A stretch of DNA of 64,000 nucleotides from Duganella dendranthematis (GTDB lineage: Bacteria > Pseudomonadota > Gammaproteobacteria > Burkholderiales > Burkholderiaceae_D), in assembly GCF_012849375.1 (NCBI RefSeq), contig NZ_CP051684.1:4340001-4404000 (forward strand), in the 5' to 3' direction. The notes beneath the pieces were generated by a model. It had not been told where the DNA came from. It saw nothing but the letters and a program-made list of their open reading frames with translations, and made no database searches. This document shows positions 19,218 through 26,721 of this stretch, piece by piece. Position numbers and translations under genes: made by a program. Every line of letters starts with the position of its first letter. Within the stretch, counting starts at the first letter, position 1.

Positions 19218-21032
19218 TCAGGCCGCGACCGAGAAGGTGGCGACGCTGGTCTGCAGGCCGCCGGCCGCGTACTGCAACTGGTGGACCGCTTCGCTGGTCG
19301 ATTTCAGCGACTCCACGGTCTGCTGGGTGGCGTCATTCAACTGCATCATGGTTTCGTTGATCTGGGCAGCGCCGACGGCTTGGGACTGCATGCCCTGTAA
19401 TACCTGATCGAATTGGGGAGCTAACTTTTGTACCTGGTCCATCACGCCGGACAGTTGATTGGTCACCTGGCGCACTTCGCCGACGCTGCGGCGGATCTCT
19501 TCGGAGAATTTGTCCATCCCCATGACGCTGGCGGAGACGGCCGACTGCATTTCCTTGAGCATCTGCTCGATGTCCCAGGTGGAGACGGAGGTTTGGTCTG
19601 CCAGCCTGCGGATTTCCGTGGCGACGACGGAAAAACCGCGTCCCGCCTCGCCGGCCTTTTCGGCCTCGATGGCGGCGTTCAGCGACAAGATGTTGGTCTG
19701 GTCGGCCACTTTGGTGATTGTAATCAGAACGCTGTTGATATTGCTAGCTTTTTCCGACAATGCCGCCAGTTTGGCGTTGATCGAGTCGGTCGCCGCCACC
19801 ATGGTCTGCATGGTGCCGTCCATGCGCTGCAGATTGCCCTGGGCGTCGGCGGTGGCGTGGGTGGTGTAATCGGCCACCGAGGTGGCTTCTTCCATGGTGC
19901 GCACCAGCTCCGTGATGTTGGCTGAAATCTCCTTGGTGGTGCTGAGGATTTCGACGCTGGTCTGCGCCTGTTCGACGCCGGTGGCTTCCTGCTGCTTGGC
20001 CGAGGCGGCGATCTCGGTGGCCGAGGTGGTGACCTGGATGCCAGCCTTCTGCACGTCGTTGATCAGCCCCCGCAGGTTGTCGAACATGCGCGCCAGGCCG
20101 TCGGCCAGCTGGCCGATGGCATCGTCGCCATGCACCGTAATCTTGCCGGTCAGGTCGCCGGCGGCGGCCTTCGACACCACCGCCAGCAGCGCATCGACCT
20201 TGGACCTGAGCAGGTTGGCGGCGGCCAGCTCCTTGGCCAGGCTGTCCTGGATCGCCTGCGCCATCTGGTTGAAGGAGACCGACATCTGGCCCAGTTCATC
20301 GCGCGAGGTCACTTCCACGCGCGCATCCTGTTCGCCGCCGGCGATGCGTTCCACCACCGCCGCCAGCCGGCCGATCGGCCCGCCCAGCGCCTGCAGCAGC
20401 AGCGCGCCGATGATCAGCGCCAGCACCGTGCATACGCTGCCGCCCAGGATCAGCAGCAGCATCATCGATTCCGACAGGTCGGCCGAGTTCTTGGTGCGCA
20501 GCGCCAGCAGGCGCTTTTCTTCGTCGCTGACTTCGCGCAGCAGCTGGCGCACGTCGGCGATGGTCTTTGCGCCATTCAGCACGTCGGCCGATGTCGCCAC
20601 CTGCTGCGATACGCCGACCTGCTTGTTGAGCGCGCGGCGTTTTTCCAGCAGCGGATGGATCACGTTGTCGATCCAGTTCTGCATCAGGGGGCCGAGCCGT
20701 TTGAGGCGTTCCTGCTGGCCGGGGTTGTCGGCGGTCAGGCGCGTGATCTCGTCCAGATGGTGGCGCACCGCCTCTTCCTCGCCGCTGATCGGCGCGGTGG
20801 TGCTTTCCTCGCCGGTCAGCATGAAGCCGCGGGTCGAGGTCTGGATCTGGATCAGCGAGGTTTCAATCTGCCCGGCCTCGAGCAGCACCTGCATGGTGTG
20901 CAGGTCCCATGTGCTGGCGGCGGAAAGCTTGGTGAAGTTGGTGTAGGCGAGAGCCAGCAGGATGACGATGATGGCGACGATGGCGCCGAATCCTGTGGCG
21001 AGTTTTTTCTTGATACTGAGGTTCTTGAACAT
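19218..21032 (-). CDS. methyl-accepting chemotaxis protein, WspA type (first copy in operon)
   Basis: 604 residues, same architecture as the next gene: MFKNLSIKKKLATGFGAIV with TM1, periplasmic region, TM2 near 190-215, HAMP and signalling domain. About 130 residues around the hairpin tip (from DSINAKLAALSEKAS to VQKLAPQFD) differ by a single residue (N for T) from the neighbour, while the periplasmic sensor parts are clearly divergent. Probably a tandem duplication giving a second ligand or surface input to the same Wsp pathway. ATG at 21032 follows GGAG/GGAGCC. First gene of the wsp transcript. Confidence 0.9.
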   Translation of the reverse strand: MFKNLSIKKKLATGFGAIVAIIVILLALAYTNFTKLSAASTWDLHTMQVLLEAGQIETSLIQIQTSTRGFMLTGEESTTAPISGEEEAVRHHLDEITRLTADNPGQQERLKRLGPLMQNWIDNVIHPLLEKRRALNKQVGVSQQVATSADVLNGAKTIADVRQLLREVSDEEKRLLALRTKNSADLSESMMLLLILGGSVCTVLALIIGALLLQALGGPIGRLAAVVERIAGGEQDARVEVTSRDELGQMSVSFNQMAQAIQDSLAKELAAANLLRSKVDALLAVVSKAAAGDLTGKITVHGDDAIGQLADGLARMFDNLRGLINDVQKAGIQVTTSATEIAASAKQQEATGVEQAQTSVEILSTTKEISANITELVRTMEEATSVADYTTHATADAQGNLQRMDGTMQTMVAATDSINAKLAALSEKASNINSVLITITKVADQTNILSLNAAIEAEKAGEAGRGFSVVATEIRRLADQTSVSTWDIEQMLKEMQSAVSASVMGMDKFSEEIRRSVGEVRQVTNQLSGVMDQVQKLAPQFDQVLQGMQSQAVGAAQINETMMQLNDATQQTVESLKSTSEAVHQLQYAAGGLQTSVATFSVAA

Positions 21033-21064
21033 GCTGGCTCCACTCCCGATCAGGACGTTGAACC

Positions 21065-21073
21065 AATGTATCA
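21065..21073 (-). promoter_or_regulatory. possible extended -10 promoter of the wsp operon
   Basis: On the minus strand TGATACATT resembles an extended -10 element (TGN plus a TATAAT-like hexamer). It lies immediately after the T run of the argG terminator and about 33 bases before the first receptor ATG. No clear -35 is seen, as is common for extended -10 promoters. Confidence 0.25.
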
Positions 21074-21102
21074 AAAAAATGGCCGCTCAGCGAGCGGCCA
21101 TT
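21072..21102 (-). terminator. intrinsic terminator of argG
   Basis: The stem ATGGCCGCTC/GAGCGGCCAT with a short loop is followed on the minus strand by a run of seven T. It lies 24 bases after the argG stop. Confidence 0.85.
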
Positions 21103-21125
21103 GCTATCACGCGGTATTGACGACG

Positions 21126-22358
<1,233 letters not shown>

Positions 22359-22404
22359 GCTAGTTCCAAGTGTGTGTTGAATTTATTCGTATCGGCGCGC
22401 GGGT

Positions 22405-23322
22405 TTAGATGCGGCCGAGTAGCAGATACTCGATCAGCGCTTTTTGAATGTGCAGACGATTTTCCGCCTCGTCCCATACCACCGATTGTGGGCCGTCGAT
22501 GACCTCGGCCGCGACTTCTTCGCCACGGTGGGCCGGCAGGCAGTGCATGAACAGGGCGTCCGGCGCGGCGCGCGCCATCTTGGCGCTGTCGACGATCCAG
22601 CCGTCGAAGGCTTTCAGGCGGGCGGCGTTTTCTTCCTCGTAGCCCATGCTGGTCCAGACGTCGGTGTTGACCAGGTGCGCGCCTTCGCAGGCGTCGGATG
22701 GGTTGTCGAAGAAGGTGTAGCGGTCGGTCGAGACCAGCGACATGTCCATGTCGTAGCCCTTCGGCGTCGACACGTTGACGTGGAAGCCGAATACCTCGGC
22801 CGCCTGCAGCCACGAGTACAGCATGTTGTTGGCGTCGCCCACCCACGCCACCGTCTTGCCGGTGATCGAGCCGCGGTGCTCGTAGTAGGTGAAGATGTCG
22901 GCAAACACCTGGCACGGGTGATGTTCGTTGGTCAGGCCGTTAATCACCGGCACGCGCGAATGGGCGGCGAAACGCTCGATGATGTCCTGGCCGAAGGTGC
23001 GCACCATGATGATGTCGCACATGCGCGACATCACCTGGCCGGCGTCTTCCACCGGTTCGCCGCGGCCCAGTTGCGAGTCGCGCGTATTGAGGTAGATGGC
23101 GGCGCCGCCCAGCTGGTGCATGCCGGCTTCGAACGACAGGCGGGTGCGGGTCGAGTTCTTTTCGAACACCATCACCAGCGTGCGGTCGATCAGCGGGTGA
23201 TAGATCTCGTAGTTCTTGAACTTGCGCTTGATGAGGTGCGCGCGTTCGATGACGTACTCATACTCGTCCAGCGTGAGGTCGGAAAACTGCAGGTAATGCT
23301 TGATCGGTTTTTGGATGGGCAT
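22405..23322 (-). CDS. argF: ornithine carbamoyltransferase, anabolic
   Basis: 305 residues. It makes citrulline from ornithine and carbamoyl phosphate. Signatures: carbamoyl-phosphate loop STRTR, HPCQVFADIFT, and the ornithine-binding/catalytic HCLPAHRG near the C-terminus. Length is typical for the anabolic enzyme. First gene of an argF-argG pair. Confidence 0.96.
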   Translation of the reverse strand: MPIQKPIKHYLQFSDLTLDEYEYVIERAHLIKRKFKNYEIYHPLIDRTLVMVFEKNSTRTRLSFEAGMHQLGGAAIYLNTRDSQLGRGEPVEDAGQVMSRMCDIIMVRTFGQDIIERFAAHSRVPVINGLTNEHHPCQVFADIFTYYEHRGSITGKTVAWVGDANNMLYSWLQAAEVFGFHVNVSTPKGYDMDMSLVSTDRYTFFDNPSDACEGAHLVNTDVWTSMGYEEENAARLKAFDGWIVDSAKMARAAPDALFMHCLPAHRGEEVAAEVIDGPQSVVWDEAENRLHIQKALIEYLLLGRI

Positions 23323-23352
23323 AATAACAACTGACAGAATGGCTACGGCTTA

Positions 23353-23379
23353 GCCGAACAATTATAAAGGCAATTCGGC
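23353..23379 (-). promoter_or_regulatory. possible argF promoter with inverted repeat
   Basis: On the minus strand a TATAAT hexamer (23361-23366) lies about 40 bases before the argF ATG and is spanned by an inverted repeat GCCGAA/TTCGGC (23353-23358, 23374-23379). The arrangement would suit a repressor covering the -10 region. It does not match the enterobacterial ARG box well, and no good -35 is visible. Confidence 0.3.
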
Positions 23380-23468
23380 GAGTAGGGCTAATTACCGCAG
23401 ATTATCCTGTCTATACAGGCACTTAGCTGTGGTAGTCCGGACGCGTTTGGCACTCTGTCAGTTGGGAT

Positions 23469-24089
23469 TCAGACCGCCTTGCGCGAACGGCGGCGGGCGA
23501 CCACGCCCAGCATGCCGAGGCCGGCCATTAGCATGGCGTAAGTGTCGGCTTCCGGCACGGCGCTGACGGTGATGTTGGCGTCCGGCGCGAAGTCGGCCAG
23601 GCGGCCCAGGCCCTGCACGCGGTTGTCGATCGACCACACGGTCCAGGTGTAGTCCTTGAAGGCCAGGCCCTTGGACGGCAGCAGCGCGGCCGACACGGTG
23701 GAGAAGATCTGGTTGCCGACGATGTGGGTGTTGACGGGGGTGGCGCCGATGCTGCCGGTGCCGTCCGCGCGCAGCGTGACGGTGGAATTGAATGTCACGC
23801 CGGGCAGGCCTACCGAGGCGAACGGCGCGTTGGTCGAGCCACCGACATCGAGGCCGAACACATAGGCGGCGCCGGCCACGCCGGCGATCGGGCCGGCGGT
23901 GGTGGTGCGGAACACGAACTCGTTGCTCGCGGCGTTGTAGGCAACATCGGCCGACAGTACATCGAAGGCGGCGTCGTGGCTGCCGGTGTAGACCGACAGG
24001 AAATCGTTGGGGGCGTCGGTGACGGCGTAGGCATTGGCTGCGGCGACGACGCCGGCGACGGTGAGCGCTTTCAGAAGCAGTTTTTTCAT
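23469..24089 (-). CDS. PEP-CTERM sorting domain protein
   Basis: 206 residues. Signal peptide MKKLLLKALTVAGVVAAANAYA, a secreted middle domain of unknown function, and a C-terminal tail VPEADTYAMLMAGLGMLGVVARRR: motif, hydrophobic helix and arginine cluster of the PEP-CTERM/exosortase system. The motif reads VPEA where VPEP is usual. Such proteins are exported and processed by exosortase, often with exopolysaccharide production; no exosortase is in this window. ATG at 24089 starts the signal peptide; upstream frame extension is unlikely. Confidence 0.85.
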   Translation of the reverse strand: MKKLLLKALTVAGVVAAANAYAVTDAPNDFLSVYTGSHDAAFDVLSADVAYNAASNEFVFRTTTAGPIAGVAGAAYVFGLDVGGSTNAPFASVGLPGVTFNSTVTLRADGTGSIGATPVNTHIVGNQIFSTVSAALLPSKGLAFKDYTWTVWSIDNRVQGLGRLADFAPDANITVSAVPEADTYAMLMAGLGMLGVVARRRSRKAV

Positions 24090-24329
24090 GTCAGTTATCC
24101 GGGTTATGGTTGTAGGGAGCGCGCCTGGGCACGCAAACCGTGTATTCCCGATAACATTCGAAAGGTTCAAATAAATTTACATAAGTGGTAACTTTAGTAA
24201 AATCACTCAGGTGTTCAATCGATCGCTAAGGGCGAGGTGATTGGACTGAGATTGGCTGGTACCCGCCAAAAGCAGACCAAAGTTTTATTGAAGCATGACA
24301 TGCACTTTGCCACTATCCTAAGGAACTGA

Positions 24330-24548
24330 ATGAATAAGCCGTGGTTTGGTCCGAAGCGAATTGGGGTTGGCATCTCTCCTGTGAGTTGGGAGGGATGGAT
24401 TTGTGCGTTGGTTTTTATTGCTCTATTGGCCGCGCTACCTGCCATTTTTCAGATGCACAAGTTTTGGTTGTCAACTGTTGCTGTATGTGCAGTGCCCGCA
24501 TTTTGTTACGTCATCTACAAAACATATGATGGTAAGCGCGAGAGTTAG
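24330..24548 (+). CDS. small predicted membrane protein, unknown
   Basis: 72 residues. A short basic N-terminus with MNKPWFGPKRIGVGISPVSWEGW is followed by two hydrophobic segments (about 24-40 and 45-62). AAGGA lies about 5 bases before the ATG, supporting translation. First member of a run of six small plus-strand ORFs in a region more AT-rich than its surroundings. I do not recognise a family. Confidence 0.6.
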   Translation: MNKPWFGPKRIGVGISPVSWEGWICALVFIALLAALPAIFQMHKFWLSTVAVCAVPAFCYVIYKTYDGKRES

Positions 24549-24610
24549 GCAGATAATCGTGGCGAGGCTGGTGACGGCCAAGACAGGACATCATTTCGGA
24601 GGTAGCAGGG

Positions 24611-24853
24611 ATGTTTATTGCTGAGTTAGCGCTTCATCTAATAGGTGACGTGCTCTTTTACAGCACGGGACGGCTCACACTTCTGACCTTGTCTCTAGGC
24701 CGCGTTCGGCCAATAACTCTGACGCAACTATGGCTAGTAAAGTCTGAGAGAGAACTCGCTATACAAATTTATTATGAGATTATAGCCGTGCAATTTCTTG
24801 GCATGGTGGTTATCGCCACTATCGCTATAGTTGCGGTACTCCTTTATCAATAA
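24611..24853 (+). CDS. small predicted membrane protein, unknown
   Basis: 80 residues. A hydrophobic N-terminal half (MFIAELALHLIGDVLFYSTG), a short polar middle (VKSERELAIQ) and a strong C-terminal helix (FLGMVVIATIAIVAVLLYQ). GGAGG lies 8 bases before the ATG. No family recognised. Part of the small-ORF island. Confidence 0.55.
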   Translation: MFIAELALHLIGDVLFYSTGRLTLLTLSLGRVRPITLTQLWLVKSERELAIQIYYEIIAVQFLGMVVIATIAIVAVLLYQ

Positions 24854-24917
24854 GCGTAGCCGTAGCCTTGGTTGAGTTCGGCCAATAGCTGCCAGAAACT
24901 TATATGGACAGATTAAC

Positions 24918-25418
24918 GTGAAAATGAAATTATTCAGCCTTAGCGCTTTGGTGTTGTGCACATCTGTCGCCGTGAACGCGGCCGAAAGCGGCGACGTGAG
25001 TACCATGGCTGTCGCCAAGGGATTTGTGGGCGCTCTACAGCATCAACGCTTCAGGGACGCTGCATCGATGTTCGCACCTGGGGAGGTGGGAGATATTGAA
25101 ATCATCGAGCAAAATTTAAGGAAAATTGATGATCGCCTTGGAGGATTTTCGACAATCCGTCCTATTGCAACCCTCCCTGACGGAAAGAGTGTCAAATTGG
25201 AGATTGCGTCACATAGAAGCCCTGCGTCGAGAGTACAGAAGTTTATTCAGATTAGATATGCCTCCACCGCCAGTGATGGACAACCTGTGTTTTACGAATT
25301 GAACCTTGCGCCTAACAGCACGCTCCCCCAGATTCTATCACTCGGGGTGCATTTCCTTTCAGAGGATGCACGTTCATCGAAACACGCGAATCAGATCGTA
25401 GCTGCATTCAACGATTAA
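24918..25418 (+). CDS. secreted protein of unknown function
   Basis: 166 residues. A clear signal peptide (LFSLSALVLCTSVAVNAAES) precedes a soluble periplasmic domain of about 140 residues. The arrangement AKGFVGALQHQRFRDAASMF, then a beta-rich half, recalls NTF2-like or DUF4019/DUF4864-like folds, but I cannot confirm one. GTG at 24918 is used as the start; ATG two codons later is equally possible. The only soluble product in the small-ORF island. Confidence 0.6.
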   Translation: MKMKLFSLSALVLCTSVAVNAAESGDVSTMAVAKGFVGALQHQRFRDAASMFAPGEVGDIEIIEQNLRKIDDRLGGFSTIRPIATLPDGKSVKLEIASHRSPASRVQKFIQIRYASTASDGQPVFYELNLAPNSTLPQILSLGVHFLSEDARSSKHANQIVAAFND

Positions 25419-25508
25419 CGCCGGCGTCAGAGTGCGGCACACGGCGACAACCGGCCACTCGAACGGCCAGAAGCTGACGGAGAATTTAACATTGAATTTG
25501 GGACGTTA

Positions 25509-25913
25509 ATGGAGATAGCAATCAAGATCGGTAAGTGTTGTTTGCTTCTACTGATCGGGATGTCGATCGCTATTCTATGGGTGTATTGCCACGGATTTTT
25601 GCCTCATGAGCTTTATGGCGGCAAGGCGATCAATCCCGATGCTGAACGGCTTGGTGGCATGATTACGCTTGCGGTCCTCTTTGCGGCCCCAGCTTGGCCA
25701 GTTAACCGATTGTTTCCAACTCGCACGGTTTTAGCTTCTGCGATAGTTGGGTGGATACCCTTGGCTTTATCTTTGGCTCTTGCGTACCAAACAAACATGG
25801 CGGTGAACTGCGCACTCTCAATAAATCTGGCGACTGTCGAAGGCGTGCTATGCTGGTTCGTAATTATCTTAGGTGCTTGGATTGTTAGAACAATATCGAA
25901 ACCGCGTTTGTAG
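25509..25913 (+). CDS. predicted membrane protein, unknown
   Basis: 134 residues with about four hydrophobic helices (10-29, 52-68, 75-93, 108-127) and no recognised family. GGGA lies 5 bases upstream of the ATG. Codon use is less GC-biased than in flanking housekeeping genes. Confidence 0.55.
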   Translation: MEIAIKIGKCCLLLLIGMSIAILWVYCHGFLPHELYGGKAINPDAERLGGMITLAVLFAAPAWPVNRLFPTRTVLASAIVGWIPLALSLALAYQTNMAVNCALSINLATVEGVLCWFVIILGAWIVRTISKPRL

Positions 25914-25977
25914 AACAGTCCAAAATCGGCCAGAAGCTGCCTTCTAAATAATCGAACTATCCAAGAAAGAAATTGCA

Positions 25978-26205
25978 ATGGATATTCATGAGGATCCAGA
26001 GGTGAGCAAAGCAGAAAAAGTAACGCGCTTCGGTTGTGGCGCATTACTCGGTTTTATTTTTGGGCTCTATATTGTGGTTAAATATTCGTTTGATTCTATT
26101 GGATGCACTGTGGCTGTCATCATTGCCGCCATCTGTACCTGCGGATATCTTGCGTTGAAGTATGGCGACGAATTCTGGTATTCGATTTTTGATCGAGGTA
26201 GGTAA
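25978..26205 (+). CDS. small predicted membrane protein, unknown
   Basis: 75 residues. A charged N-terminus (MDIHEDPEVSKAEKVTR) precedes two hydrophobic helices (about 19-36 and 42-59) and a short tail ending FDRGR. The ribosome binding site is weak (AAGAAAG). No family recognised. Confidence 0.5.
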   Translation: MDIHEDPEVSKAEKVTRFGCGALLGFIFGLYIVVKYSFDSIGCTVAVIIAAICTCGYLALKYGDEFWYSIFDRGR

Positions 26206-26281
26206 CGCTCTGCCTTATGCAATGAGGCGGCTTCAGGCAGCAGTAGGCCAGAACCGGCCAGTCGAATATTATAGGAACTGT

Positions 26282-26551
26282 ATGAATGACAGCCAAGATG
26301 GCTTGAATAATCGGTTCAAAGCCTATGGCTCAAGCAGTGTAGTCGCAGTTGTCCTTGGGGTAATTGTTGCATTTCTATCACTGACGCCTTCAAATTTTCA
26401 GGGGTTTGTCATACTTGGGTTAGTATCCTTGATATTCATATCTTTTGGGAGCGGCCTAGGACTCTACTGCTGGCGACTGCTTTACTTGTCTCGGAAGCTC
26501 CGTCTGTCCTTATGCGCTTACGTATTGTCTAAACGCTGTATAACGCTCTAA
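26282..26551 (+). CDS. small predicted membrane protein, unknown
   Basis: 89 residues starting MNDSQDGLNNRFKAYGSSS, with two long hydrophobic helices (about 20-35 and 42-66) and a basic tail. ATG at 26282 was chosen because AGGA lies 5 bases upstream; an in-frame extension to 26162 overlaps the previous gene. The stop codon lies inside the TCTAAA-type repeat cluster that closes the island. Confidence 0.5.
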   Translation: MNDSQDGLNNRFKAYGSSSVVAVVLGVIVAFLSLTPSNFQGFVILGLVSLIFISFGSGLGLYCWRLLYLSRKLRLSLCAYVLSKRCITL

Positions 26552-26675
26552 TTCGCTCTAAAACGGTAGAGATCATTCTAAAACAAAATTTGCAGCCTTT
26601 ATTTCGTCTATTTTTCGCCTAGGTTTTAGAACGATTTCTAGCGAAATAGAGCGTTCTCTAATCGATTTAGAGCTT
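26544..26675. repeat. cluster of TCTAAA/TTTAGA direct and inverted repeats
   Basis: In about 130 AT-rich bases CTCTAA or TTCTAAAAC-type words occur at 26546, 26557, 26575 and 26656, and their complements at 26624, 26646 and 26667. The left block CGCTCTAATTCGCTCTAAAA (26544-26563) is imperfectly complementary to the block from GTTTTAGAA to ATAGAGCG (26623-26653). CTCTAATCGATTTAGAG (26656-26672) is a near-palindrome. It could be a protein-binding array, a recombination site or a folded RNA; nothing decides. Confidence 0.5.
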
Positions 26676-26721
26676 TTTAAGGTATTTGAGCGTTGGCAAT
26701 CAGGGGTTCCCTACATCCTGC

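Larger units (their letters stand above)
24575..26266 (+). repeat. recurrent GGCCAGAAGCTG-like spacer motif of the small-ORF island
   Basis: Each of the five spacers between the six small ORFs carries one related motif about 15-40 bases before the next start codon: CGGCCAAGACAGGACATC at 24575-24592, CGGCCAATAGCTGCC at 24879-24893, CGGCCAGAAGCTG at 25464-25476 and again at 25927-25939 (identical), and AGGCCAGAACCGGCCAGTCG at 26245-26264. The last is echoed by CCGGCCACTCGAA at 25451-25463. Copies are short and imperfect; they do not look like integron attC sites. Confidence 0.5.

Noticed and set aside
24575..26266. Integron cassette array with attC sites
   Set aside because: The spacer motifs are short, lack the paired core sites of attC elements, and no integrase is present.
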